DNA of 64,000 nt from an uncultured Bacteroidales bacterium (GCA_947304185.1 CAMZAM010000007.1:21097-85096), one strand, 5' to 3'. Counted from the stretch's first letter, positions 1 to 8,824 are shown. Notes: a model not told the origin generated them from the letters alone. Made by a program: numbers and translations.

Positions 1-355
1 GCTTGATTTTCGACTCGCTCGACAGCTTCATGGCCGAAGGAAGAGCCGCCTGCATCACCTCGCCTTCGTAGCAGAGGTAATAGTCGCATATCCATTGCCA
101 TAGTTTCAGCTGCATCGAGTTTACGACAGGTTTCTCATCAAGGATGCCGAGGATATACTTAACCTGCTCAAAATCAGGTACTTTCTCAGTCACTTCGCTT
201 ATCAGTCCGGACATAATCTTCGTTCGGCCGAACTGCACCACCACACGCTGTCCGACATGCACGCTGTCGTTCAAATCCATCGGCACACGGTATGAGAACG
301 TGCCTGGAACCGGCAGCGGCAAGATGACGTTAACGAAGAGAGTCTTTCTGTCCAT
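1..355 (-). CDS. priA: PriA replication-restart helicase, N-terminal part (cut by window edge)
   Basis: Reading from the ATG at 355 towards 1 gives 118 open codons beginning MDRKTLFVNVILPLPVPGTF. This is the 3'-DNA-binding N-terminal domain of the primosomal helicase PriA, with the typical VPGTFSYRVP start, the GQRVVVQFGRTKIMSGLI strand pair and the later LKLWQWICDYYLCYEGEVMQAALPS segment. PriA recognises stalled or collapsed forks and reloads the replicative helicase. The helicase motifs and zinc-binding region lie outside the window. A possible -7 element (TAATTTTG, 371-364 on the minus strand) sits only nine bases before the ATG, so the leader would be very short. The family assignment is firm; only the first part of the gene is visible. 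Confidence 0.88.
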   Translation of the reverse strand, partial: MDRKTLFVNVILPLPVPGTFSYRVPMDLNDSVHVGQRVVVQFGRTKIMSGLISEVTEKVPDFEQVKYILGILDEKPVVNSMQLKLWQWICDYYLCYEGEVMQAALPSAMKLSSESKIK

Positions 356-440
356 AACAACAACAAAATTAAAAAATTTCCGTTTATAAAAATGGTTATT
401 CTAAAATTATTATTTTTACAAAAGATAAAATAATAATCGC

Positions 441-1709
441 ATGAAGTTTAAATTGTTGATAATCATATTATTAGCTTTATCAATAAATGTCTTTGGACAA
501 AATCTGAAGTCGTTTGGTGACATAAACTACAAAGATGAGGTGCAGACAGTGTTGCTTCATCCGAAAGGTTTTGAGCTCGACAAGCCGATAATTTATCTCA
601 ACAATATGAGGGAGCAGCTGCATCTTCAGTTCGATATTCTTGGCGACAATGCGCCTTATCTGTATTACACTTTCGTTCATTGCGACAACCAGTGGCGGCC
701 GACCGATTTACCTAAAAATGATTATCTGCAAGGATTCTTCCAAGAGGAAATCAACCAATTCACCTTCTCGGTCAACACTTTCGTGAATTATGTGCATTAC
801 GATTTGTTGTTCCCCACCGTCGACATGATGCCGAAGATTTCAGGCAATTACTTGCTTGTCGTTACTGGCGAAAACCCCAATGACATCTATTTTACACGTA
901 GATTTTATGTCGTGCACGATATATCTCATATTAATGCTGCTGTGCCTCGTTATCCCTATGATTTGAATCTTGGAACGAACAAACAGGAAATCGATCTTGA
1001 AATCAGCTATCCTGACATGTTTAACTCGCGTGCCGACCAATATTCCAACGTCACAATAATGCAAAACGGCCGTTGGGACAATGCCGTTATGGGTCTGAAA
1101 CCGACATATGTTTATCCTGAAAAATTATCATATATAAATAATCCTAAAACGGTATTTGAATCTGGTAATCAATATCTTAGAATAAATACAAGTAATTTTG
1201 AAAACCGACCTGAAAAGACAAGAACTGTGTATCGCGAGGAGGATTATTATGTGGTTACGCTTTATGCCGATGCTAAACGCAGTGCGCATAACTATGTCGA
1301 CGACGAGGATTTGTACGGTGAGAAATTCATCTATCTGGAGCGCGAAAACCTTGATGCGAGAAATGAAGCTGACTATGCCATGGTCGATTTCTTCCTGCAA
1401 TGGCCGCAGTATATGATTGGGAAGGATGTGTATATTATAGGTGCCATCACCGATTGGCGTTTGGATGAGAATGCGAAGATGGAATACGACCCGCAACGTC
1501 ACGGCTACCAGAAGGGATTGCTTCTGAAACAAGGCTATTACGATTATATGTATGCCGTTAAGGACAACGCTTCGGGTATCACTTCGGTGGCACCGATCAA
1601 CGGTGATTTCTGGGAAACGAATAACATTTATCATATTTTTGTTTATCTGTTTGACCCGATTCAAAATTATGATAAACTGATAGGATATACGAGCATTAAG
1701 TCTCACTAG
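441..1709 (+). CDS. Type IX secretion system plug-domain protein (DUF5103 family)
   Basis: A 422-residue secreted protein with a signal peptide ending near VFGQ. It matches what I know of the DUF5103 family: an N-terminal beta domain with the motif YYTFVHCDNQWRPTDL near residues 75-95 and a C-terminal domain (about 295-420) beginning YAMVDFFLQWPQYMIGKDVY, ending with IGYTSI. In Bacteroidota this family is annotated as the T9SS Plug, which blocks the periplasmic side of the SprA translocon. That role comes from family knowledge, not from local context. The gene is divergent from priA and followed by an intrinsic terminator. No other T9SS core genes (gldKLMN, sprA) are in the window, although PorV-like and cargo genes lie at 22-31 kb and 59.7 kb. 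Confidence 0.85.
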   Translation: MKFKLLIIILLALSINVFGQNLKSFGDINYKDEVQTVLLHPKGFELDKPIIYLNNMREQLHLQFDILGDNAPYLYYTFVHCDNQWRPTDLPKNDYLQGFFQEEINQFTFSVNTFVNYVHYDLLFPTVDMMPKISGNYLLVVTGENPNDIYFTRRFYVVHDISHINAAVPRYPYDLNLGTNKQEIDLEISYPDMFNSRADQYSNVTIMQNGRWDNAVMGLKPTYVYPEKLSYINNPKTVFESGNQYLRINTSNFENRPEKTRTVYREEDYYVVTLYADAKRSAHNYVDDEDLYGEKFIYLERENLDARNEADYAMVDFFLQWPQYMIGKDVYIIGAITDWRLDENAKMEYDPQRHGYQKGLLLKQGYYDYMYAVKDNASGITSVAPINGDFWETNNIYHIFVYLFDPIQNYDKLIGYTSIKSH

Positions 1710-1716
1710 GCTATTT

Positions 1717-1736
1717 CGCCCTGACGGGCGGTTTTT
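1717..1736 (+). terminator. Intrinsic terminator after the T9SS plug gene
   Basis: CGCCC (1717-1721) pairs with GGGCG (1726-1730) around a four-base loop and is followed by G and five T. It lies eight bases after the plug-gene stop on the same strand. The stem is short but GC-rich. Confidence 0.6.
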
Positions 1737-1738
1737 CT

Positions 1739-1866
1739 GTTCCTTTTCCCTTGATGGAAAAGGAACCAAAAGATCAAGCACCATATAAAGCTCTAACCGC
1801 TATATGGCGCGGGCCAATGCAGTGAACCCTATGGGGGCAAAGCCCCGAAGGAGAATAAATTAGAAT
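1739..1866 (+). repeat. Multi-hairpin intergenic leader before apbE
   Basis: Three further stem-loops precede apbE. An 11-bp stem runs 1739-1749 with 1756-1766 (GTTCCTTTTCC with its complement). A 7-bp stem runs 1781-1787 with 1801-1807 (CCATATA/TATATGG). A short stem GGGGC-AAA-GCCCC follows at about 1834-1846. The sequence AAGGAG lies at 1848-1853, 13 bases before the apbE ATG, further away than an optimal ribosome-binding site. The first hairpin resembles the dispersed palindromes found in intergenic regions of Bacteroidota genomes. I recognise no known riboswitch class. Confidence 0.45.
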
Positions 1867-2835
1867 ATGAAAAGAGTTTTATATATAGTTTTAGGATTTT
1901 TATTAGTTTCTTGTAGTAAGCAACCGCAGAAAATCAATTATTCAGGCGTGACGCAGGGGTCGTATTTCTCCATTACATATTTTGATGAACAAAATAGGCA
2001 TTTTGAATCTAAAATTGATTCAATTTTTAAAGAAGTCGACAATTCGGTATCGCTTTGGAACGAGAATTCAATTATTCGTAAGGTAAATCGCAATGAGGAT
2101 GTCGTTGTAAATCAGATATTTAAGGATAATTTCGAATGGGCGCGGAAGGCCTCGGAGTTTTCCGACGGTGCATTCGATGCCACCATCGGGCCTATGGTTT
2201 CAGCTTGGGGATTTCATTATAAAAAGGAACTTGAAATGACTCCAGAAATGGTTGATTCCATCAAACAACTTGTTGATTATCAAAAGATTGAGATTATCAA
2301 CGACAGGGTTGTTAAGGCAAACCCCAACATGACTTTGGATTTTAACGCTGTGGCGCAGGGTTATACCACCGATTTGATTGGTAACTTCTTGGAAACCAAA
2401 GGAATAGACAACTATCTGGTTGATGTCGGGGGCGAGATTATGGCACGTGGGACGAAGCCTAATGGCGATTTATGGACCATCGGCATTGAAAAACCTGCTG
2501 AAAACTTTGACTCGGAGCGCTCGGTGCAGATTAAGATAACACTCAAGGACAAAGGTATCGTAACATCCGGAAACTACAGAAAATACATCGAAAAAGATGG
2601 CGTCCGTTACTCGCACAGCATCGACCCGCAGACCGGATATCCTGTCGAGCAGAACCTTTTGAGCGCCACCGTCATCGCTGACAATGCCTCATGGGCTGAC
2701 TGTCTGGCCACCATATGCATGATTGTTGGCAAAGAAAAAGCCTCGAAACTACTTGAAAACCAAGGTGTCGAGGCATATTTTATATTTGTCGAAGACGGCG
2801 TTATAAAAACTGAATGGGTTAATCGCGTTGATTAG
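1867..2835 (+). CDS. apbE: FAD:protein FMN transferase (ApbE), lipoprotein
   Basis: A 322-residue ApbE-family protein. It begins with a lipoprotein signal (lipobox LVSC, Cys16), so it should sit in the periplasm anchored to a membrane. Family motifs seen in order are GSYFSITYFD near residue 30, DGAFDATIGPMVSAWGF near 100, a DFNAVAQGYTTD segment near 160, DVGGEIMARG near 185 and SGNYRKYIEKDGVRYSHSIDPQTGYP near 235-260. ApbE covalently attaches FMN to threonine in NqrB, NqrC or RnfG-type subunits using FAD and magnesium. No nqr or rnf genes are in the window. The 3' end overlaps by 17 bases the convergent small four-cysteine membrane protein, a possible second NQR maturation factor. Confidence 0.93.
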   Translation: MKRVLYIVLGFLLVSCSKQPQKINYSGVTQGSYFSITYFDEQNRHFESKIDSIFKEVDNSVSLWNENSIIRKVNRNEDVVVNQIFKDNFEWARKASEFSDGAFDATIGPMVSAWGFHYKKELEMTPEMVDSIKQLVDYQKIEIINDRVVKANPNMTLDFNAVAQGYTTDLIGNFLETKGIDNYLVDVGGEIMARGTKPNGDLWTIGIEKPAENFDSERSVQIKITLKDKGIVTSGNYRKYIEKDGVRYSHSIDPQTGYPVEQNLLSATVIADNASWADCLATICMIVGKEKASKLLENQGVEAYFIFVEDGVIKTEWVNRVD

Positions 2836-3001
2836 GGCACTGCGCTTCATCACCACCACACACACATTTTGCATCGGGGTCTAACGAATGAGCGCATTTC
2901 CGTTCGAATTTGCCGTTTTTCTTCACAATAGCCTTGATACCTATCGCCGCAAAGGCCAACAGGACTAGAAACAACGTAGGAATCAAGAATATCCAGTACA
3001 T
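2819..3001 (-). CDS. Small membrane protein with four-cysteine tail (NqrM-like candidate)
   Basis: A 60-residue protein with one N-terminal membrane helix (about residues 2-26), a basic stretch, then a tail with Cys36, Cys46, Cys48 and Cys55. This layout (one helix, then C...C-x-C...C) resembles NqrM/DUF539, the small protein that helps place the iron centre between NqrD and NqrE. In Vibrio, nqrM lies directly beside apbE; here the gene is convergent with apbE and overlaps it. The start codon overlaps the tyrS stop by one base (TAATG), so translation is probably coupled to tyrS. The fold and gene pairing are seen; the NqrM role is inference. It could instead be another small Bacteroidota membrane protein. 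Confidence 0.62.
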   Translation of the reverse strand: MYWIFLIPTLFLVLLAFAAIGIKAIVKKNGKFERKCAHSLDPDAKCVCGGDEAQCPNQRD

Positions 3002-4296
3002 TATTCGCAGACTATTAAGTAATAGTTCTTCTTGCCTTTCTGCACGAGGATGTATTTGCCGTTGAGGAGGTCGTCGGTGCCGACAGTCTTCTGCTCGGTG
3101 ACTTTGTCTTTGTTGATTGACACTCCGTTGCCCTGGACCATCTTACGGGCCTCGCCTTTCGACGGGAACACGCCGGTCTGAACGAGGAAGTCGACGATGC
3201 CGACACCTGCGCCGAGAGCGTCTTTCGAGAATTTCGACTGTGGTACGCCGTCGAAGATGCTCAACAAGGTGTTCTCATCGAACTTATGCAATGCCTCGGC
3301 TGTGCCTTTTCCAAACAGAATCTGAGTAGCTTCTTCTGCCATCTCGAGGTCTTCCTTCGAGTGAACCACCAGAGTAAGCTCGCGTGCCAATGTACGCTGC
3401 AGCTCGCGGAGATGTGGCTCAGCCTGGTGACGTGCTATCAAAGCATCGATTTCGTCTTTCTTCAACAGGGTGAAGATCTTGATGTAGCGAGCTGCGTCTT
3501 CGTCGGTGCAGTTCATCCAGAACTGGTAGAAAGCGTATGGAGAGGTCTTCTCCGGATCGAGCCAGATGTTACCTTTCTCGGTTTTGCCGAACTTGCCGCC
3601 GTCAGCCTTGGTAATGAGGTTGCATGTGAGTGCAAACGCCTCTTTGTCGGCGCCGAGTTTGCGGCGGATGAGCTCTGTACCCGTGGTGATGTTACCCCAC
3701 TGGTCGCTGCCGCCCATCTGAAGCTTGCAGTTCTTATGCTCAAAAAGATACAAGAAATCGTAGCCTTGCACGAGCTGGTAGCTGAACTCCGTGAACGACA
3801 TGCCTTCGCCTTCGCCGTTGAAACGTTTCTTCACGGAATCCTTCGCCATCATATAGTTGACGGTGATGTGCTTGCCGATGTCGCGTATGAAATGCAGGAA
3901 AGTGTAATCCTTCATCCAGTCGTAGTTGTTGACAAGTTCAGCGCGGTTAGGAGCGTCGCTGTCGAAGTCGAGGAACTTGGCGAGCTGCTTCTTGATGCAA
4001 GCCTGGTTATGCTGTAACGTCTCATCATTCAACAGGTTACGTTCAGCCGACTTTCCAGACGGATCACCAATCATACCTGTGGCACCGCCGAGGAGCGCTA
4101 AAGGTTTATGTCCGGCAGCTTGGAAATGACGCAGCATCATGATGCCGCAGAGGTGTCCGATATGCAGCGAGTCGGCGGTCGGGTCGATGCCCAGGTATGC
4201 AGTGGTCATTTCTTTCTTCAACTGTTCTTCTGTGCCTGGGGTCATGTTATTTAACATACCGCGCCAGCGCAATTCTTCTACGAAATCTTCCTTCAT
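3001..4296 (-). CDS. tyrS: Tyrosyl-tRNA synthetase
   Basis: A class I aminoacyl-tRNA synthetase of about 431 residues that charges tRNA-Tyr. The HIGH motif appears as [14 protein letters not shown], and the second class I signature as [29 protein letters not shown] is the conserved tyrosine-site region. The last 65 residues form an S4-like RNA-binding domain ([19 protein letters not shown]). I chose the ATG at 4296 (MKEDFVEEL) rather than an upstream in-frame start at 4326, because homologues begin here and the TATTTTTG -7 element lies at 4331-4324, inside the longer frame. It is co-transcribed with the downstream four-cysteine mini protein. Confidence 0.96.
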   Translation of the reverse strand: MKEDFVEELRWRGMLNNMTPGTEEQLKKEMTTAYLGIDPTADSLHIGHLCGIMMLRHFQAAGHKPLALLGGATGMIGDPSGKSAERNLLNDETLQHNQACIKKQLAKFLDFDSDAPNRAELVNNYDWMKDYTFLHFIRDIGKHITVNYMMAKDSVKKRFNGEGEGMSFTEFSYQLVQGYDFLYLFEHKNCKLQMGGSDQWGNITTGTELIRRKLGADKEAFALTCNLITKADGGKFGKTEKGNIWLDPEKTSPYAFYQFWMNCTDEDAARYIKIFTLLKKDEIDALIARHQAEPHLRELQRTLARELTLVVHSKEDLEMAEEATQILFGKGTAEALHKFDENTLLSIFDGVPQSKFSKDALGAGVGIVDFLVQTGVFPSKGEARKMVQGNGVSINKDKVTEQKTVGTDDLLNGKYILVQKGKKNYYLIVCE

Positions 4297-4323
4297 CGAA
4301 TGATTATTGTTAAAATTAGGTTG

Positions 4324-4331
4324 CAAAAATA
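4324..4331 (-). promoter_or_regulatory. -7 promoter element for tyrS
   Basis: TATTTTTG on the minus strand matches the Bacteroidota TAnnTTTG consensus and lies about 28 bases before the chosen tyrS start. A TTG lies 22 bases further upstream. It is paired back to back with the forward promoter at 4364. Confidence 0.55.
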
Positions 4332-4363
4332 CGAAATTTTAAGGTATCAATGACAATTTTTGA

Positions 4364-4371
4364 TATTTTTG
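4364..4371 (+). promoter_or_regulatory. -7 promoter element for the first MBOAT gene
   Basis: TATTTTTG on the plus strand matches TAnnTTTG and lies 15 bases before the MBOAT ATG at 4387, giving a very short leader. The -33 region is AT-rich with no clear TTG at the best distance. Confidence 0.5.
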
Positions 4372-4386
4372 CAAAAAATTGGCTGA

Positions 4387-5805
4387 ATGCTCTTTAACTC
4401 TATAGAATATGTGATTTTTCTGCCTATTGTGGTGATGCTGTTTTACTTGCTGCCACACAGGTTCCGCTGGATGATGCTCCTCGTCGCCAGCTGCACTTTC
4501 TATATGTGGTTTGTTCCAGAGTATATCCTGATACTTCTCGTCACGATAATAATTGACTATTCGGCGGGAATATTAATGGAAAAACACGCTGATAATCATA
4601 TACTTAAAAGACGATATTTCAGAATAAGCATCATCTCGACCTGTTTGGTGCTTTTCATCTTCAAGTATCTGGGTTTTGTCAACGACAATATCGTTGCATT
4701 ATGCCAGGCGTTGAATCTCAACGTCAACACCACTGTCGATTTGATATTGCCCATAGGCCTCTCGTTCCATACTTTCCAAAGCATGAGCTACGTGATTGAG
4801 GTGTATCGTGGCAACCAGAAGGCTGAACGGAACTTCGGGATTTATTCGCTTTACGTGATGTTTTTCCCGCAGCTTGTAACAGGCCCTATCGAGCGTCCTG
4901 GCAACCTTCTGCGGCAGCTCCACGAAGAGAAAACTTTCGACTACGATAACATCTCCAAGGGTTTCCGACTGATAATCTTCGGACTTTTTATCAAGATGGT
5001 GGTAGCCGACAATGTGGGCGCCTACGTCGATATGATTTACGCTGAGCCCAGCAAATACAACTCTTGGGACATCATTCTCGGAATGTTTTTCTATTCGTTC
5101 CAGATCTACGGCGACTTCTTCGGCTATTCGACGATTGCGTTGGGCAGTGCCAAATTGATGGGCTTCAACATCACCGACAACTTCAACACGCCGTATCTCG
5201 CTAAAAGTATTGCCGAGTTCTGGCACCGCTGGCATATCTCGCTATCCACATGGTTCCGCGACTATGTATATTTCCCGTTAGGCGGCAGCCACGTAAAGTT
5301 CGGGCGCTGGGCGTTCAACATCATGGTGGTGTTTGTTTTGAGCGGCATCTGGCACGGCGCAGCATGGAACTTCCTCATCTGGGGTGCAGCCCATGGCATG
5401 TTACATATCGTCGAAAAAGCCATCCTCAACCATCTTCCAGAAAAAGAAAACAGAGGCAAACTCGAGAAAATCATCGTTGACGCCTTCAAAATCGCCAAGA
5501 CGTTCCTACTCGTGACGCTGTTCTGGTCGCTGTTTAGAGCCACAAGTTTCGCCAACATCAGCGATTTGTTCACCTCATTGGTCAACAATTTCAACGCAGG
5601 TGAGCATCTCGGCATCGAAAACAGCATCTGGATTTACCTCGGACTGTTTATCCTGTTGGATGTCTTGTTGTTCAACAACCGTTTCGACAAATGGTGTGAC
5701 AACCGTCCTACAGTAGTCCGCTGGACAATCTATTTCATATTGATTTTCATGATTATAGCATGCTCAAGTGTCAATAATTTCCCATTCATCTATTTCCAAT
5801 TCTGA
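4387..5805 (+). CDS. MBOAT-family O-acyltransferase (AlgI/DltB type), copy 1
   Basis: A 472-residue polytopic membrane protein of the membrane-bound O-acyltransferase family. Seen features are LPIGLSFHTFQSMSYVIEVYRG near residue 118, FFPQLVTGPIERPGNLL near 155, FWHRWHISLSTWFRDYVYFPLGG near 280, and the catalytic-histidine motif GIWHGAAWN with His323. Such proteins move an acetyl (or other acyl) group from a cytoplasmic thioester donor across the membrane to a periplasmic partner or glycan. The next gene starts four bases after this stop and encodes an SGNH-like protein, the usual type of partner. The acceptor glycan cannot be read from the sequence. Confidence 0.92.
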   Translation: MLFNSIEYVIFLPIVVMLFYLLPHRFRWMMLLVASCTFYMWFVPEYILILLVTIIIDYSAGILMEKHADNHILKRRYFRISIISTCLVLFIFKYLGFVNDNIVALCQALNLNVNTTVDLILPIGLSFHTFQSMSYVIEVYRGNQKAERNFGIYSLYVMFFPQLVTGPIERPGNLLRQLHEEKTFDYDNISKGFRLIIFGLFIKMVVADNVGAYVDMIYAEPSKYNSWDIILGMFFYSFQIYGDFFGYSTIALGSAKLMGFNITDNFNTPYLAKSIAEFWHRWHISLSTWFRDYVYFPLGGSHVKFGRWAFNIMVVFVLSGIWHGAAWNFLIWGAAHGMLHIVEKAILNHLPEKENRGKLEKIIVDAFKIAKTFLLVTLFWSLFRATSFANISDLFTSLVNNFNAGEHLGIENSIWIYLGLFILLDVLLFNNRFDKWCDNRPTVVRWTIYFILIFMIIACSSVNNFPFIYFQF

Positions 5806-5809
5806 CGCC

Positions 5810-6832
5810 ATGAAGAAACTGATATATAGATTCGCCTTGCTCGCCGCCCTCCTGGTTCTGATGAATTGGATTTATGGAACATTTTTCTTTAAAAACGACC
5901 TTCTGAAGCATTCCGACGAGATCCAGCTGACATGGGATGTCGTCAAAGACAGCTGTGTGCTTGTCTATACTGGCGAGTCATCAAACATGACCTTTTCGTG
6001 GTACGACACCGACCGTCGTAAAATCAGTGACTTTGTCTTTGACCATTTTCCAAACCTGAGATGCGGTGATATCAGCAAAGCTGCCTCTCATGCCGAAGTT
6101 TACTATTATCTTTTGGAAAATATCCCGGAAAGCGCCCCTGTTGAGACAGTCATCGTCACGATGAACCTGCGTTCATTCGGTTATGGTTGGATTGAATCCG
6201 AATTGGAAACTCCGATTCAGAAACAGCTGGTGCTTTTGAAAGACTATCCACCGCTTTTCAACCGATTTAAGCTTGCATTTAAGGCCTACGACATGTCGAC
6301 GACGCAGGAACGCTCGAAAAGGCGTGCCTACCATCGCAACAACGACGTTCTTACCTTCCCTTATGAATTTCCTTATCGGACCAATTTCGAATGGGATTAT
6401 GCCACAAACGTTAAAGGAATATATAACGATGACGGCACCAGGAATCAAGCGCTTACGACAATGGCAATAGCATACATACAGAACTATGCCTTCCAGATAA
6501 GCGACGACAATCCGAGAGTGAAAGACTTCGACAACATTGTAAAACTTGCACAAAAACGCGGCTGGAACCTGATTTTCAACATCTTGGCCGAAAATGTCGA
6601 GCAGGCGCAAGAACTTGTAGGTAACGATCTGGTTTTCCTGATGCGACAGAACCGTGATTATCTTGTCAACAGATATGGAGATATCGAGAATGTCACTATT
6701 GTCGACAATCTTGAAGCCGTCGAAGACAAATATTTTGTTGACAGGGACTTCACGACAGAACATTACACTGAGGTCGGGCGTCGTCGTATTGGTGACAACG
6801 TCGCACAAGCTGTTAAGATATACTATTATTGA
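5810..6832 (+). CDS. Membrane-anchored SGNH/DltD-like protein, MBOAT partner
   Basis: About 340 residues with an N-terminal membrane anchor (about 3-25) and a periplasmic domain. I use the ATG at 5810, four bases after the MBOAT stop; an upstream in-frame start would overlap that gene. The domain has a GESS motif (Ser57/Ser58) in the position of an SGNH nucleophile, TMNLRSFG near 115, and a C-terminal HYTEVGRRRIG segment with His318 that resembles the histidine-bearing last SGNH block. No closer family is recognised. Together with the MBOAT neighbour it is probably the periplasmic transferase or esterase half of an O-acylation pair. The fold assignment rests on short motifs and is moderate. 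Confidence 0.6.
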   Translation: MKKLIYRFALLAALLVLMNWIYGTFFFKNDLLKHSDEIQLTWDVVKDSCVLVYTGESSNMTFSWYDTDRRKISDFVFDHFPNLRCGDISKAASHAEVYYYLLENIPESAPVETVIVTMNLRSFGYGWIESELETPIQKQLVLLKDYPPLFNRFKLAFKAYDMSTTQERSKRRAYHRNNDVLTFPYEFPYRTNFEWDYATNVKGIYNDDGTRNQALTTMAIAYIQNYAFQISDDNPRVKDFDNIVKLAQKRGWNLIFNILAENVEQAQELVGNDLVFLMRQNRDYLVNRYGDIENVTIVDNLEAVEDKYFVDRDFTTEHYTEVGRRRIGDNVAQAVKIYYY

Positions 6833-6844
6833 TCTTGTAAAAGG

Positions 6845-8773
6845 TTATTCGACAACTATTTCGAACACCTTCCCCACTATGTCGGTCTTGTTGTAAGGTA
6901 TCAGTCCTTGCCAGAACACAACAGGTGCCCACCATTCAGAATAATGGTATTCCTGCGTGACTATGCATAGCATCTGATTGTCGGGAATGCTTGAATACTC
7001 ATCGCTAAGATAACCTACCACACGCATATCGTCGGGCGAAGGGCCAAGACGCCAAGTTATTGATTTCGGTTCCCAATCTATTTCATAGTAATAATAATCG
7101 TTTTTGAAAACATCATTACTTATCGGGGTTCTTATGGTCATGGCCTGTGTTGTGGGAGCCCATCGCATAGCTTCATAATCGCCCTCGTCATAATGCATCT
7201 GGAAGACACCTGAGCTGTAGTTTGCAGGATCGAGGCATGCCTCATCCCAGTTGGTGCATCCAAAAATGACGTCATCGTTGATTGAAGCGTCCTCGACATG
7301 TGATTCCGCCTGATTGAAATAGTATTTGGAAGGCCAAAACTTCGATGCTTTGGCGATTTCGATATCTATCTCCGAATAATAGTATTCCCTGAAACGTTCC
7401 GGATTGGGACCGACGCTTTCTTTTCTGACATAACCGGTCTTGCTTGGCCTACGGTTGTTCCATTCTCTCGCATCCTGATGAATCATCCAGAAAGCATACG
7501 TCAATCCATTCCAGATGTGTTCGCTGTTGAGCATGACCGGGAACTTTATCTTGCCCCGGAACTTGCCGTAGGTGAAGCCGACACGCGTCCTGATGCCCGT
7601 ACTTTCCTTCTTGAGATTATCAATATCGTCGTTACCCGGATTGATCAAAACCAAGCTGCCATCGGTAGTGTCGATGTGCACCGTCTTGCCCGGCTCCGAG
7701 CTGACAACAGGATAGTCGTATAGCAGTTCTGTGCTGTCGAAACGTGTTTTATTGGCTTCATATTGTGCCCTGGTATAAGGATTCACATCGCTGACAACAT
7801 CCTGTATTACAGGGATGTTACGCAATGTATACTGCTGGCTGGGCGGAGTGAAAAACTGTTCGAACAGCGCTTCAGAATAAAGCTGTTGCGAAGCATCCGA
7901 CATCAAATCATCGAGATACAATCCGTATTCGGGAGTGATAACAGCTCTGGTTTTGAGAATTCGACTTCCAAAAATCACATCAACTCCGTCGATCTTATTG
8001 TTTGCAAAAAAAGCGTACGGATTAACATAAAGACCGTTAACATCAGTCTTTCCTATGTTTTTGATATAGTCAGGGATCAATTTGAGGGCTTCCTCGTCAC
8101 ATACGACGAGCATAAACGAATAACATCCAACTCTCGGATTGCGTTTCCATCGCTGGTTGTAGTCACCATGATGGATGTTTTCTTTGAGCATAAACAAAGC
8201 GTTAAGCCGAAGGTTGCGCTCATAAGTTATGTTGTTTTTTTCAGCCTGCTCTCCCACCAGTCGGTTCCACAAAGTGTCTTTCTTGATTGCATCCATGAGC
8301 TCTTGAACCTTCCGTTCAGCAAACGGATTCTCGGTGACATCTCTGCCAAAATATTTATGTTCGCTGCGTGGATTACCGACAATTCTTATAGAATCGCGTA
8401 TCACACCATTTTTATCAATTCGTTTGAATTCCACATCAGTATCTTCCCAACTGCCATAAAAATTCTCATAACTCAACTCATCATTTTCAGGAAACTTATA
8501 ACTCTCATTCTGATAAAAAACTTTATAATACTTGCCTTTCTCGCCCATAAACTCGAACACAAACATACCTCCATCGCACTGTCTCGCCGACGGAATTGTA
8601 ATTCCTTGATTAACAACACCTTTCATGTCTAAATCAAGCATCACCGTATCACCTCCGTCAAAATTTATCATAGGATTGAACAGCTTCACGCAAGGATTAT
8701 CAACCCTATGACAACCACATAGAGTGATGACAAATAATACAAAAAGCACAAATATATGCCTTAAAAATCTCAT
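6845..8773 (-). CDS. Lipoprotein with GH16-like (laminarinase/lichenase fold) C-terminal domain
   Basis: A 642-residue protein with a lipobox LCGC (Cys21). Residues about 30-370 are an N-terminal region I do not recognise. From about 385 the sequence reads like a GH16 beta-jelly-roll: GIRTRVGFTYGKFRGKIKFP, AFWMIHQD, then EIDIE at 468-472, which is the ExDxE catalytic signature of GH16 (Glu468 nucleophile, Asp470, Glu472 acid/base), and later YYYYEIDWEPKSITWRLGP. GH16 enzymes cut beta-1,3/1,4 glucans and galactans. Its place between MBOAT/SGNH gene pairs suggests it trims or binds the same surface glycan. It is convergent with the SGNH gene (12 bases between stops). The substrate is unknown. 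Confidence 0.68.
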   Translation of the reverse strand: MRFLRHIFVLFVLFVITLCGCHRVDNPCVKLFNPMINFDGGDTVMLDLDMKGVVNQGITIPSARQCDGGMFVFEFMGEKGKYYKVFYQNESYKFPENDELSYENFYGSWEDTDVEFKRIDKNGVIRDSIRIVGNPRSEHKYFGRDVTENPFAERKVQELMDAIKKDTLWNRLVGEQAEKNNITYERNLRLNALFMLKENIHHGDYNQRWKRNPRVGCYSFMLVVCDEEALKLIPDYIKNIGKTDVNGLYVNPYAFFANNKIDGVDVIFGSRILKTRAVITPEYGLYLDDLMSDASQQLYSEALFEQFFTPPSQQYTLRNIPVIQDVVSDVNPYTRAQYEANKTRFDSTELLYDYPVVSSEPGKTVHIDTTDGSLVLINPGNDDIDNLKKESTGIRTRVGFTYGKFRGKIKFPVMLNSEHIWNGLTYAFWMIHQDAREWNNRRPSKTGYVRKESVGPNPERFREYYYSEIDIEIAKASKFWPSKYYFNQAESHVEDASINDDVIFGCTNWDEACLDPANYSSGVFQMHYDEGDYEAMRWAPTTQAMTIRTPISNDVFKNDYYYYEIDWEPKSITWRLGPSPDDMRVVGYLSDEYSSIPDNQMLCIVTQEYHYSEWWAPVVFWQGLIPYNKTDIVGKVFEIVVE

Positions 8774-8784
8774 ATTTATATTAA

Positions 8785-8820
8785 TTTGTCTGCAAAATTA
8801 CATATTTTTGCTTACCTTTG
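8785..8820 (+). promoter_or_regulatory. Promoter for the AlgX-like/MBOAT operon
   Basis: TACCTTTG at 8813-8820 matches TAnnTTTG, with TTTG at 8785-8788 (24-base spacing, slightly long). The ATG of the downstream gene is at 8836. The element interlocks with the opposite-facing promoter at 8793-8824. Confidence 0.55.
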
Positions 8821-8824
8821 CAAA
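8793..8824 (-). promoter_or_regulatory. Promoter for the GH16-like lipoprotein (TTTG-N20-TAATTTTG)
   Basis: On the minus strand TTTG (8824-8821) is followed by 20 bases and TAATTTTG (8800-8793). This is a near-perfect Bacteroidota -33/-7 pair, 19 bases before the lipoprotein start. It physically overlaps the forward promoter for the AlgX-like gene. Confidence 0.65.

Noticed and set aside
3286..4017. Long open frame (243 codons) on the plus strand
   Set aside because: It lies entirely antisense to tyrS, and its frame comes from codon bias in the real gene. It has no domain and no promoter.
4297..4326. Longer tyrS start upstream at 4326
   Set aside because: The added residues ([10 protein letters not shown]) have no family similarity and overlap the tyrS -7 element.
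7763..8632. Open frame of 289 codons on the plus strand
   Set aside because: Antisense to the GH16-like lipoprotein, with no signal or domain.
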